From Nostocaceae cyanobacterium CSSed10_463m (GTDB taxonomy: Bacteria; Cyanobacteriota; Cyanobacteriia; Cyanobacteriales; Nostocaceae), in NCBI GenBank assembly GCA_003556955.1, contig PWQB01000361.1, forward strand, positions 1-8,043: 8,043 nt of DNA, written 5' to 3'. Within the stretch, counting starts at the first letter, position 1, and each line of letters opens with the position of its first letter. Positions 1 through 7,128 of the stretch are shown in pieces. The notes beneath the pieces are model-generated. The model saw only the letters and a program-made list of their open reading frames with translations. It ran no database searches and was not told the origin of the DNA. The translations under genes and the position numbers were made by a program.

Positions 1-14
1 AAAAACTGTAAATT

Positions 15-26
15 AAAGGGGAAGAG
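15..26 (+). promoter_or_regulatory. Ribosome binding site of infB
   Basis: A purine-rich stretch, AAAGGGGAAGAG, lies just upstream of the ATG at 30, with its G-rich core ending about 8 nt before the start. It is the clearest Shine-Dalgarno-like sequence in the window and supports the ATG at 30 as the infB start. No promoter is visible in the 29 bases before the gene, which fits infB being transcribed from further upstream; in cyanobacteria the usual upstream neighbours are nusA and a ylxR-like gene (known gene order, not visible here). Confidence 0.75.
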
Positions 27-29
27 TGG

Positions 30-3000
30 ATGAACAACGGCAAAGTTAGAATCTACGAATTATCAAAGGAATTGAATTTGGATAACAAAGAGCTATTAGC
101 AATTTGCGACCAGCTCAACATCGCGGTTAAAAGTCATAGCAGCACTATTTCAGAATTTGAGGCAGAACGCATCCGCACGACTGCCGAAAAACTGACAGCT
201 AGCAATGCGATGCATAAAAAGGAACAAGGTACATCAAGCCAGAAACTCAATGCATCACAAACCGGCGATCGCAATCGACAAACCCCACCTCACAAACAGC
301 AAATTTTGGAAATTCGCAAACCCAAAATATTGAGAAATACTACCTCAAACGCCCCAGAAGCTTCAGTTGCTCATGATAGCCAACAAGCTTCCTCAGAAGT
401 GAATTCTACTTCAGCACCACAGACCTTCGATACACAAGTCTCACCCATGAAGCCGACGGCACCAATTCGACCTGTACCCCGGAATCAATCTGAGACCTCG
501 CCAGAACCTGCAAGCACACCAGCAGATCAAGTTTCTAAGACAGAGGCACCGGAAAAAATAGCAACGGGAAAACCTGAACAAGCTGGCACTGAGCGCAGCC
601 GAAGTGCGGTTTCACCAAGACCAAAAGCGGAAAAACCCCAAAAACCGCATCTGGTTTCACCACCAGCCCGGCCAGCAGGAAATTCTCCTGTAGCAGCTGA
701 ACAGCTAACTCCGGCCGAGAAACCATTACTTAAAAAAGATCAAACCAAGCAAAAGGTAGCAAAGCCAACCACCACCGATACCCCACAGGCTCCTGTGCCA
801 AAACAGGCTCGTCCGACTCCATCTCCCACAAGATCCGAGCCAAGAGGAAATAGACCTCCCGGACAAGCACCACTGGCAGATGGACCAAGACCCAGCCGTC
901 CAGTACGTCCATCCGAAGCTGTAGCAGCAATGCCCATTGCTACACCACCTAGACCAATGTCAGGCGGAGCAGGAAAAGAGGATCTGAACAATGATCGGGT
1001 GGTCGCCGCCGAACTACTGGATTTAAAACGCCCCACCCCACCACGTCTTGCCAAAGGGGGCAAAAAGTGGCAAGAAGAAGAAATTATTGACGAAATCAAG
1101 GAAAAAGCTGGCAAAGTAGGCGTTAAAGGCAAGCGAGTCAAACCAGTTGTTGAGGATGACTTTGAAGAAGACGATTTACTCGACGATGACAATCAAGACT
1201 CACCAGCTACTGTCCAAGTCAGTCTTTCCATCGCCCGTCCTCCCAAACCAAAAGCAGCGCGCTCTGCACAGTCACCCAGTGCAGCAGTGATTAGCGCCCC
1301 TACTACTAGGAAGAAAAGATCCTTTTCTCGCCGCGACAACAACCGTCGCCAAGAAGTCGAGACAAAGGTGGAACGTCCTGAGAAAGTAGTGATCACAGGG
1401 CCAATGACAGTCCAAGAATTGGCAGATGTTTTAGCTATTGCCGATACAGAGATTGTCAAAATCCTGTTCCTCAAAGGCATGGCGGTCAGTATCACCCAGA
1501 ATTTGGATATCCCTACCATTAATTTGGTCGGTGAAGAGCTAGAAATAGAAATCGAAACCGCCGAACCAGAAGCAGAAGCACGCAAAGTCACAGAAATGTT
1601 GGATGTGGCGGATCTGGAACTGCTCCAGCGCCGTCCACCAGTGGTGACAATTATGGGTCACGTAGATCACGGTAAGACAACTCTGCTCGATTCAATTCGC
1701 AAAACCAAAGTAGCTTCTGGTGAAGCTGGTGGTATTACCCAGCATATTGGCGCATACCATGTGGATGTAGAACACGACGGCAAAGCGCAGCAAATCGTTT
1801 TCTTAGACACTCCCGGACACGAAGCATTCACAGCGATGCGCGCACGGGGTGCGAGAGTAACTGACATTGCCATTCTGGTAGTAGCTGCTGATGACGGTGT
1901 TCGTCCCCAAACCATAGAAGCTATTAGCCATGCTCAAGCCGCCGAAGTGCCAATTGTTGTAGCTATCAACAAAATTGATAAAGAAGGCGCACAGCCAGAC
2001 CGCGTTAAACAAGAACTGACTCAATATGGTCTCACACCTGAAGAATGGGGTGGTGAAACTATCATGGTTCCTGTGAGTGCGATTAAGGGTGAAAACCTTG
2101 ATACCCTCTTAGACATGATTCTGCTAGTCGCAGAAGTAGCAGAACTATCTGCTAACCCAGACCGTTCCGCTAAGGGAACAGTGATTGAGGCGCATCTGGA
2201 TAAAGCTAAAGGAGCAGTTGCTACCTTGCTGATTCAGAATGGTACTCTGCACGTAGGAGATATGTTGGTCGCTGGCTCCGCATTTGGTAAAGTGCGGGCG
2301 ATGGTCGATGACAGAGGCAAACGAGTTGACATTGCTAGTCCTTCCTTTGCAGTCGAGGTGCTGGGTTTAAGTGATGTGCCAGGCGCAGGCGACGATTTTG
2401 AAGTCTTCGCTAATGAAAAAGAAGCCAGAGCGCTGGCAGCAGCTCGCGCTGACAAACAACGTCTATCCCGCCTGTTACAAGGACGTGTGACTCTGACAAC
2501 TCTCTCGGCTCAAGCACAAGAAGGCGAATTAAAAGAACTCAACTTGATCCTCAAGGGAGATGTCCAAGGTTCTGTGGAAGCCATTGTGGGATCTCTCAGA
2601 CAAATCCCCCAAAACGAAGTTCAAATTCGGATGCTATTGGCTACTGCTGGAGAAATCACTGAAACAGATATTGACCTAGCCGCAGCTAGTGGAGCCGTCA
2701 TTATTGGCTTCAATACCACCTTTGCTAGTGGTGCCAGACAAGCCGCCGATGAAGCTGGGGTAGATGTGAGGGAATACAATATCATCTACAAACTCTTGGA
2801 AGATATCCAAGGAGCCTTAGAAGGTCTTCTGGAACCAGAGTTGGTGGAAGAACCCCTGGGTCAAACCGAAGTCCGTGCTGTCTTCCCAGTCGGTCGTGGA
2901 GCCGTTGCTGGTTGCTATGTCCAGTCTGGCAAGTTGGTTCGCAACTGCAAAGTGCGAGTCCGTCGTTCCGGTAAGGTGGTTTACGAAGGTGTTCTTGATT

Positions 3001-3152
3001 CCCTCAAACGGGTTAAAGAAGATGCGCGAGAAGTTAACTCCGGTTACGAATGCGGCATCAACATTGATAAATTCCATGACTGGGTGGAAGGTGACCTAAT
3101 TGAAGCCTACCAGATGGTAACCAAGCGTCGTACACTTACACTGACGAAATAG
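30..3152 (+). CDS. infB: Translation initiation factor IF-2
   Basis: This is a complete 1040-aa IF2, the cytoplasmic GTPase that brings initiator fMet-tRNA to the 30S subunit and promotes 50S joining. Residues 1-55 form an IF2_N helical domain. Residues about 60-440 are a Pro/Ala/Lys-rich, presumably disordered linker ending in a basic patch and an acidic cluster ([13 protein letters not shown], near 373-386). A second IF2_N domain spans about 459-510. The G domain has G1 GHVDHGKT (543-550), G2 GGIT (567-570), G3 DTPGHE (593-598), G4 NKID (647-650) and G5 SAIKG (683-687), all intact. Domain II follows (about 715-805), then domain 3 (about 830-935, with [13 protein letters not shown]) and the fMet-tRNA-binding C2 domain (about 944-1040). 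The long linker is typical of cyanobacterial IF2 and longer than in the 890-aa E. coli protein. Start choice is supported by the site at 15-26. No frameshift or missing motif was seen. Confidence 0.98.
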   Translation: MNNGKVRIYELSKELNLDNKELLAICDQLNIAVKSHSSTISEFEAERIRTTAEKLTASNAMHKKEQGTSSQKLNASQTGDRNRQTPPHKQQILEIRKPKILRNTTSNAPEASVAHDSQQASSEVNSTSAPQTFDTQVSPMKPTAPIRPVPRNQSETSPEPASTPADQVSKTEAPEKIATGKPEQAGTERSRSAVSPRPKAEKPQKPHLVSPPARPAGNSPVAAEQLTPAEKPLLKKDQTKQKVAKPTTTDTPQAPVPKQARPTPSPTRSEPRGNRPPGQAPLADGPRPSRPVRPSEAVAAMPIATPPRPMSGGAGKEDLNNDRVVAAELLDLKRPTPPRLAKGGKKWQEEEIIDEIKEKAGKVGVKGKRVKPVVEDDFEEDDLLDDDNQDSPATVQVSLSIARPPKPKAARSAQSPSAAVISAPTTRKKRSFSRRDNNRRQEVETKVERPEKVVITGPMTVQELADVLAIADTEIVKILFLKGMAVSITQNLDIPTINLVGEELEIEIETAEPEAEARKVTEMLDVADLELLQRRPPVVTIMGHVDHGKTTLLDSIRKTKVASGEAGGITQHIGAYHVDVEHDGKAQQIVFLDTPGHEAFTAMRARGARVTDIAILVVAADDGVRPQTIEAISHAQAAEVPIVVAINKIDKEGAQPDRVKQELTQYGLTPEEWGGETIMVPVSAIKGENLDTLLDMILLVAEVAELSANPDRSAKGTVIEAHLDKAKGAVATLLIQNGTLHVGDMLVAGSAFGKVRAMVDDRGKRVDIASPSFAVEVLGLSDVPGAGDDFEVFANEKEARALAAARADKQRLSRLLQGRVTLTTLSAQAQEGELKELNLILKGDVQGSVEAIVGSLRQIPQNEVQIRMLLATAGEITETDIDLAAASGAVIIGFNTTFASGARQAADEAGVDVREYNIIYKLLEDIQGALEGLLEPELVEEPLGQTEVRAVFPVGRGAVAGCYVQSGKLVRNCKVRVRRSGKVVYEGVLDSLKRVKEDAREVNSGYECGINIDKFHDWVEGDLIEAYQMVTKRRTLTLTK
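265..272. repeat. HIP1 octamer GCGATCGC (inside infB)
   Basis: A perfect GCGATCGC palindrome lies inside the infB linker coding region. HIP1 is greatly over-represented in many cyanobacterial genomes, so it supports the taxonomic reading. It has no demonstrated local role here. Confidence 0.85.
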
Positions 3153-3185
3153 TGTCGGTTACTAATGTCTGGGTCACGAGTAAAA

Positions 3186-3240
3186 ATGATGAGTTTTGAG
3201 TTGAAAAGATTGGACTTAGGACAACTTCAAAACTCATCAT
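3186..3240 (+). terminator. Long bulged hairpin behind infB (possible terminator)
   Basis: The arm ATGATGAGTTTTGA (3186-3199) is fully complementary to TCAAAACTCATCAT (3227-3240). After a single bulged T (3226), GTTG (3200-3203) pairs with CAAC (3222-3225). This gives 18 bp around an 18-nt loop, starting 34 nt after the infB stop. The structure is seen directly in the sequence. No T-tract follows (the next bases are CCCGCACT), so it is not a canonical intrinsic terminator. It could instead be a 3'-end-stabilising hairpin or an interspersed repeat of the host genome. Confidence 0.5.
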
Positions 3241-3429
3241 CCCGCACTGGCTATACCCTAGATGCTTACAGCGTTCAGCAATGCCAGTTGCTACCCCAAA
3301 CAGGAAATCCGCCCTAGAGGTTAAGCCTTTTGCCGTACCTCATAAAAGGAATTTATTCGGCTTTGGCCTATACCTCTGGGAGCAAACCGGGCTAACGCCA
3401 CACAAGCGTCGATAGCACTTACAAGTTGT

Positions 3430-3442
3430 ATAGGATTCCTAT
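3430..3442. repeat. 13-bp perfect inverted repeat ATAGGA-T-TCCTAT
   Basis: Two 6-bp arms flank one central T. A 9-bp part of it, GATTCCTAT, recurs at 3554-3562 immediately before the start of the membrane-protein gene. The dyad could be a protein-binding site or part of a dispersed intergenic repeat; nothing in the sequence decides between these. Confidence 0.35.
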
Positions 3443-3481
3443 TTGAATTTTGAACAAAACGACCTATACCTTGATTCCTTC

Positions 3482-3522
3482 TTCCCTGTTCCCTGTTCCC
3501 TGTTCCCTGTTCCCTGTTCCCT
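3482..3522. repeat. Heptanucleotide tandem repeat (TTCCCTG)5 plus TTCCCT
   Basis: Five perfect head-to-tail TTCCCTG units (3482-3516) are followed by six bases of a sixth unit (3517-3522). Short tandemly repeated repetitive sequences of 7 bp are a recognised feature of heterocystous cyanobacterial intergenic DNA. The array ends 42 bp before the ATG at 3565. Copy number is likely to vary between strains through replication slippage (inference). There are no spacers, so it is not a CRISPR. Confidence 0.9.
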
Positions 3523-3564
3523 ACCTCTACGAGTAAATCCAGAAACCAAACCAGATTCCTATAT

Positions 3565-4200
3565 ATGGCATCATTTCGCTCTGAACCTATATTGTGGATT
3601 CACGTCGCTGGATTGGCGATGCTGCCAGTTTTTTTATGCCTGTGTTTATTGTTCTTGTCTGTGGGTGAACCGCTTTTGCCAGTGTGGATGGAGTTATTTC
3701 TAGTCGCTGGTATTGGTGTTTTACCCCTGTTATGGATGCAATTACACCGTCCTTTTTATATATTTGCAATTTTGGGCGTAGCGCTCAAGCCAGAAAATCT
3801 CACTGAGCAACAGCGTAAAATCCTCTGTTTAATTAATACAAAGTTAAATCGTTTTTTGTCCTTGGTGGCAGCTATATTATTAGTTGGAGTACTGTGGCAA
3901 CTCTATGACTTGGTTCCACGGCTAGAAACTTTAACTCAATTTCTACCCCAATGGCACAGCTTAGGTTTATTACTAGCTGCTTTAGCTTTTTTTGCTAGTA
4001 ATCTATTTTTACAAATACCCGTGAGTGTAGCACGGGTTTTAGTGACCAATGAGACAGAATTTGCTGTTATAGAACCATTATCTTTAGAAAAGATTCAGCA
4101 GGATTTTACTATTTTGGGTGTAAGGGTTAATCAAATTGTGCCTCGGATATTACCATCCTTGAGAGAGATTAACATCAACCCACAAAAACCCTTAAAGTAG
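3565..4200 (+). CDS. Multi-pass membrane protein, likely 'low-complexity tail membrane protein' family
   Basis: This 211-aa protein is rich in hydrophobic residues. Membrane segments are likely at about 9-33, 38-60, 97-118 and 132-153, with a shorter hydrophobic stretch at about 63-74 (PFYIFAILGVAL) before a polar loop (KPENLTEQQRKIL). The opening FRSEPILWIHVAGLAMLP and its place downstream of infB match, from memory, the cyanobacterial family annotated as 'low-complexity tail membrane protein', whose function is unknown. The C-terminal part here (about 160-211) is soluble and ends in NPQKPLK, without an obvious low-complexity tail, so this copy appears short-tailed. The ATG at 3565 is preceded by no clear ribosome binding site, but it places the conserved-looking FRSEP motif at the N-terminus. 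The gene is separated from infB by hairpin and repeat DNA and so is probably transcribed independently. Membrane topology is inferred from hydrophobicity alone. Confidence 0.75.
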   Translation: MASFRSEPILWIHVAGLAMLPVFLCLCLLFLSVGEPLLPVWMELFLVAGIGVLPLLWMQLHRPFYIFAILGVALKPENLTEQQRKILCLINTKLNRFLSLVAAILLVGVLWQLYDLVPRLETLTQFLPQWHSLGLLLAALAFFASNLFLQIPVSVARVLVTNETEFAVIEPLSLEKIQQDFTILGVRVNQIVPRILPSLREININPQKPLK

Positions 4201-4311
4201 ACCCTGATGGCTGTGAAACGAGTTATGCACTTTTTGATCTAGGCAACGTCATATTTGCTGAAAGTGAAAACTGCCATAACGGTTGAAGTTAAAACGAAGG
4301 AATCAGGAACT

Positions 4312-4509
4312 ATGGCTCAAATTCCATCTGCTAGCGATCGCCAATTTTCTGCCGACCCGGAAATTTGGTATAGTCTGAAATGCGCGATCGCCACTAGTTC
4401 AGGTTTTCAACGCTGGCAACTAGAACACAATACGCAATTGCAGGGACTTCACCTCGAACAACAGGTACAAAGATATTTACGAGAAACTTTAGAGACTTTA
4501 GCTTACTAA
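4312..4509 (+). CDS. Small conserved-looking cyanobacterial protein, function unknown
   Basis: This 65-aa soluble protein has no signal peptide or membrane segment. I chose the ATG at 4312 because AAGGAA (4297-4302) lies 9 nt upstream; the frame remains open to a TTG at 4255, but that start has no ribosome binding site and would add an atypical basic leader. After a short polar N-terminus, the sequence from DPEIWYSLKCAIATSSGFQRW onward looks like a compact helical domain, ending with EQQVQRYLRETLETLAY. Similar short proteins ending in YLRETLETLAY are, as I recall, widespread and unnamed in cyanobacteria. Two HIP1 octamers lie within the reading frame. Its stop codon overlaps the stop of the convergent gene at 4506-5039. 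No catalytic motif is visible, and I assign no function. A small adaptor or regulatory role is possible but is speculation. Confidence 0.75.
   Translation: MAQIPSASDRQFSADPEIWYSLKCAIATSSGFQRWQLEHNTQLQGLHLEQQVQRYLRETLETLAY
4334..4341. repeat. HIP1 octamer GCGATCGC
   Basis: A perfect HIP1 palindrome inside the 65-aa reading frame, where it contributes to the residues Ser-Asp-Arg. It is the first of two copies 50 bp apart. Confidence 0.85.
4384..4391. repeat. HIP1 octamer GCGATCGC
   Basis: A second perfect HIP1 palindrome in the same small gene, starting exactly 50 bp after the first. Here it contributes to the residues Cys-Ala-Ile-Ala. Confidence 0.85.
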
Positions 4510-5039
4510 AATTTGAGCAAATCTTGTAGGCCTACTTGCAAACGCCGAAGTTGATGGTAAGCATTTTCTAAGCGTTCTCCATCAACTTCTACATTTGTTG
4601 TGGGATAATTTTCAATTATTTCTAGCAAAGTCACCTGTCCATCTTCACTAGCCGAGAGTACCAAAGCTGCGCGTAAAGCTTGTCGGTCAGCTGTACGGGA
4701 TGGCGTATGAATCACTTGACTCAGTTCATCAAGGATGACGTTACCAATTGGGCTATTCAAAATTCTATCTAAAACCACCAAATCAATTTGAACAGGTGTG
4801 GTTAAATAGGGACGAATTGCTTTAGGGTCTTGTTGCGCTAAAGCGAAATTAACTCGCAGTGAACGTGAAAGTTCCCCAGTTTCAGCAAAAGTTGCTAATT
4901 CCTCCACTGAAATTGATTCACGAAAAATACCATACTTTAGCACTACTTGTTCAGCCGCCAAAGCAGAAGTTTGGCAAAATAACATACACATAATAACTGT
5001 AAATAAAGCTCGGCGCAGCATTATAAAACGATACAGCAT
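4506..5039 (-). CDS. Secreted stand-alone DUF1400-type (alpha/beta-hydrolase N-terminal) protein
   Basis: The 177-aa product starts with a signal peptide: a basic MLYRFIMLRR, a hydrophobic core (about 11-22) and a likely cleavage after ALA near residue 28-29. It is therefore probably periplasmic or exported. Residues about 30-155 (KYGIFRESISVEELATFAETG, LVVLDRILNSPIGNVILDEL, HTPSRTADRQALRAALVLSAS, TLLEIIENYPT) match what I know of DUF1400. In many cyanobacterial proteins that domain precedes an alpha/beta hydrolase; here the protein ends soon after it. No GxSxG nucleophile motif is present, so hydrolase activity is not expected from this chain alone. The start may be Met1 or Met7; a weak AGGAAAAG lies 13 nt before Met1. 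The gene converges on, and overlaps by 4 bp, the 65-aa gene. It diverges from the SLH gene across a 301-bp spacer. The DUF1400 assignment is from recognition, not a search. Confidence 0.85.
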   Translation of the reverse strand: MLYRFIMLRRALFTVIMCMLFCQTSALAAEQVVLKYGIFRESISVEELATFAETGELSRSLRVNFALAQQDPKAIRPYLTTPVQIDLVVLDRILNSPIGNVILDELSQVIHTPSRTADRQALRAALVLSASEDGQVTLLEIIENYPTTNVEVDGERLENAYHQLRRLQVGLQDLLKF

Positions 5040-5340
5040 ATTTATCAGTTGACTTTTCCTAAAATAATAACCATGCTATTTAATTTCGGCATCTGACTCT
5101 AGGTATCTATCTGCGGTCAACCCTATGTTGTATGTATATATATATACTTTTTATTGGGTGAAGTTAGCTATAGAGATACTTACATTTAGCTGCCCTAACA
5201 CCGTGTTTGGGAAATTTTATAAGAAACTTAGCTGATTCATTGCTAGTCATTCGTTATAGTTTGGCATGGATTAAATAGCTCTTAGCTGCTATATTTGACC
5301 CTGTTTAACCAACTGTAGTTCAGCTAACCACATACATATA
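5040..5340. other. 301-bp AT-rich divergent spacer
   Basis: This spacer separates two exported-protein genes read in opposite directions, so it should hold promoters for both. It contains no supportable gene. The most striking element is an alternating TA palindrome at 5134-5147. TATA-like hexamers occur (for example TATAGT 5255-5260 and TATATT 5290-5295), but none has a well-spaced -35 partner, so I do not call a promoter. No clear ribosome binding site precedes the ATG at 5341. Confidence 0.6.
5134..5147. promoter_or_regulatory. 14-bp perfect palindrome GTATATATATATAC
   Basis: The sequence is its own reverse complement and formally fits GTA-N8-TAC, the binding consensus of the nitrogen regulator NtcA. 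No TAN3T box lies at the usual ~22-nt spacing on either strand, and alternating TA tracts produce such matches easily. It may simply be a flexible, easily melted segment in a divergent promoter region. Confidence 0.25.
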
Positions 5341-7044
5341 ATGAAATATCGGGGTTTTCGTATTTCTCTGGCTGCGCCACGCCAGCTATCAGCCAAAAAT
5401 TGTCGCCTTTTGCTCAAAAGTCACCTTAAAGGGACTTTACCCTTGCAAGCCGGACTCACGGCTTTGTTAATTGCATCAGGCGGTTCCATATTCCTAACTA
5501 CTCAGGCCAATGCTGGTACAACGCACCAACCAACTTTAACAGCGCAAGTTCCCACATCTGCAAGCGTAATTTACGTTAATCCAGAAACTGGTACAGATAC
5601 AACTGGTGTTGGGACTACCGAAGCCGCGCCCTATAAAACTATTACTTTTGCTCTCCGACAAGCCCAAGCAGGAACAGTTATTCAACTAGCGCCAGGGACT
5701 TATAACAGCGAATCTGGGGAACAATTTCCTCTACTGCTCAAACCAGGTGTAACTCTACGGGGTGATGAATCTAGTAAAGGTCAAGCAACTTTGATTACTG
5801 GTGGTGGTTCTTACACCAGTGTTACCTTTGCCCGACAAGATATTACAATCTTAGCTGCTGAAAATACCACCATTGCTGGTTTAACTGTTACCAACCCAAA
5901 TCAGCGTGGTACTGCCGTTTGGGTAGAGTCAAGTAATCCCACCATAAAAAATAATACTTTCACCAACAGTGCGAGAGAGGGTGTTTTTGTTACAGGTACG
6001 GGTAGACCCATAGTTGAAAATAACCGATTTGTACAGAACCAAGGTAACGGGATTTCCATAACTAGAACTGCCCAAGGTCAAATCCGTAATAACTTGTTTC
6101 AAGATACAGGTTTTGGTCTGGCTATAGGTGGTACTTCCACACCCCTAATTGAAGGTAATCAAATAGTTGAAAACCAAGATGGTTTATTTATCTCAGAATC
6201 TGCTAGACCTATTCTGCGTAAGAATGTCATTCAAAACAATAAGCGGGATGGTATTGTAGCCACTGTCAATGCTCAACCTGACCTTGGTACTAATGAAAAT
6301 CCTGGTGGCAACCTCATTCGTAGTAACACTCGTCATGATGTCAATAATGCCACTTCTAGAAATACCATCCTCGCTATTGGCAACGATATTGATCAAAGTC
6401 GAATTTCTGGTCAAGTAAATTTTGTTGCTGCCACTGTTGATTTGCCTACTGGTCAAACTACCTTTAGAGATGTACCAGAAGGTTATTGGGCAAAAGTTTA
6501 CATTGAAGCCTTAGCAGCGCAAAATATTATTGCTGGTTTCCCCGATGGCACTTTTAAACCCAATGAACCTGTAACCCGCGCTCAATTCGCTACCATTGTC
6601 ACTAAAGCTTTGACACCACCAAGTGAACAACGCCCAGCGATTAATTTTAGAGATGTAGCCAGCAATTTCTGGGCTTACAGTGCAATTCAATCTGCTTACC
6701 GGAGTAGATTTCTAGCCGGCTATCCTGATGGTAGATTTCAACCACAGCAACAAATTCCTCGAGTACAAGCACTGGTTTCTTTAGCTAACAGTTTGGGTTT
6801 GACTGCTAATAATCCGAACGCTCTTAATTTTTTCACCGATGCTGCCCAGATTCCTAATTATGCAATTGGCCCAGTAGCTGCGGCAACTACACAACAATTG
6901 GTAATTAACTATCCCACAGCTAGACAACTCAATCCCAATCGTCCCGCAACTAGAGCCGAAATTGCTGCCTTTGTTTACCAGGCACTAGTTAATGCTGGAC
7001 GTGCTGAACCAATTCCTTCACCTTATTTGGTAACTGTTCAGTAA
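5341..7044 (+). CDS. Secreted DUF1565 right-handed beta-helix protein with three C-terminal SLH repeats
   Basis: This 567-aa exported protein has a long basic N-region, a hydrophobic core at about 38-54 and likely cleavage after ANA near residue 58. Residues about 75-310 form a DUF1565/pectate-lyase-like beta-helix. It opens with IYVNPETGTD...APYKTITFALRQAQAGT, and five consecutive coils of 22-23 residues are visible, each beginning near PxIxxN (200, 223, 246, 268, 290). Three SLH repeats follow: about 375-424 (FRDVPEGYW...GFPDGTFKPNEPVTRAQ), 436-485 (FRDVASNFW...GYPDGRFQPQQQIPRVQ) and 497-550 (FFTDAAQIP...RPATRAEIAAFVYQAL). SLH domains usually bind peptidoglycan-linked polymer, so the protein probably sits on the wall or outer envelope. 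The beta-helix suggests carbohydrate binding or processing, but I see no clear catalytic residues and make no enzymatic claim. It is probably monocistronic: divergent from the DUF1400 gene and convergent with the DUF3493 gene. Confidence 0.9.
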   Translation: MKYRGFRISLAAPRQLSAKNCRLLLKSHLKGTLPLQAGLTALLIASGGSIFLTTQANAGTTHQPTLTAQVPTSASVIYVNPETGTDTTGVGTTEAAPYKTITFALRQAQAGTVIQLAPGTYNSESGEQFPLLLKPGVTLRGDESSKGQATLITGGGSYTSVTFARQDITILAAENTTIAGLTVTNPNQRGTAVWVESSNPTIKNNTFTNSAREGVFVTGTGRPIVENNRFVQNQGNGISITRTAQGQIRNNLFQDTGFGLAIGGTSTPLIEGNQIVENQDGLFISESARPILRKNVIQNNKRDGIVATVNAQPDLGTNENPGGNLIRSNTRHDVNNATSRNTILAIGNDIDQSRISGQVNFVAATVDLPTGQTTFRDVPEGYWAKVYIEALAAQNIIAGFPDGTFKPNEPVTRAQFATIVTKALTPPSEQRPAINFRDVASNFWAYSAIQSAYRSRFLAGYPDGRFQPQQQIPRVQALVSLANSLGLTANNPNALNFFTDAAQIPNYAIGPVAAATTQQLVINYPTARQLNPNRPATRAEIAAFVYQALVNAGRAEPIPSPYLVTVQ

Positions 7045-7078
7045 GGGAAGACCAGAACATCAATTCTCCTATCTTGTG

Positions 7079-7099
7079 GAACAGGCATCTTGCCTGTTC
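7079..7099. terminator. Hairpin between convergent genes, possible bidirectional terminator
   Basis: GAACAGGCA (7079-7087) and TGCCTGTTC (7091-7099) are perfect inverted arms around a TCT loop, 34 nt after the SLH-gene stop and 29 nt beyond the stop of the opposing DUF3493 gene. Its position in the convergent gap suits a terminator for both genes, but there is no T-tract on either side. The same short palindrome is, as I recall, a common interspersed element in Nostocales intergenic DNA. Confidence 0.5.
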
Positions 7100-7128
7100 T
7101 GGGGGAACGCCACTAAGTTAAAATAATC

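Larger units (their letters stand above)
3153..3564. other. 412-bp non-coding spacer after infB
   Basis: No convincing gene lies between the infB stop and the ATG at 3565. The spacer holds a long bulged hairpin (3186-3240), a 13-bp inverted repeat (3430-3442) and a TTCCCTG heptamer array (3482-3522). GATTCCTAT occurs twice (3434-3442 and 3554-3562, the second just before the next start codon), and CCTATACCT occurs twice (3367-3375 and 3463-3471). A weak CCTTTT/AAAAGG stem is possible at 3326-3349. The composition resembles the repeat-laden intergenic DNA of Nostocales. No clear -10/-35 promoter could be picked for the downstream gene, although it probably has its own. Confidence 0.6.

Noticed and set aside
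740..1192. 150-codon open frame on the minus strand inside infB
   Set aside because: It lies wholly within the Pro/Ala/Lys-rich infB linker. The product is Ser/Gly-rich low complexity, as expected from reading such sequence backwards, and no ribosome binding site precedes it.
1193..1591. Minus-strand open frame of 132 codons inside infB
   Set aside because: A shadow of conserved infB coding sequence with no recognisable protein features. The other frames opposite infB (535-930, 1667-2024, 2234-2455, 2817-3077) and the + frame at 2875-3099 were rejected for the same reason.
3482..3522. Heptamer array considered as a CRISPR or telomere-like array
   Set aside because: Units are 7 bp with no spacers and no cas genes nearby. 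A short tandem repeat explains it.
3443..3703. 86-codon + frame spanning the heptamer array
   Set aside because: It includes the TTCCCTG repeat (read as repeated Phe-Pro-Val-Pro-Cys-Ser-Leu) and overlaps the better-supported gene at 3565 in another frame. No ribosome binding site or domain is present.
4255..4311. TTG start extending the 65-aa protein to 84 aa
   Set aside because: No ribosome binding site precedes the TTG, and the added leader is unlike the rest of the protein. The ATG at 4312 has AAGGAA at 9-nt spacing.
5240..5260. TTGCTA ... TATAGT as a promoter for the SLH gene
   Set aside because: The hexamers are separated by only 9 bp, far from the usual 16-18 bp.
6193..6456. 87-codon minus-strand frame inside the SLH gene
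   Set aside because: It is antisense to beta-helix repeat coding sequence, with no start signal or recognisable product.
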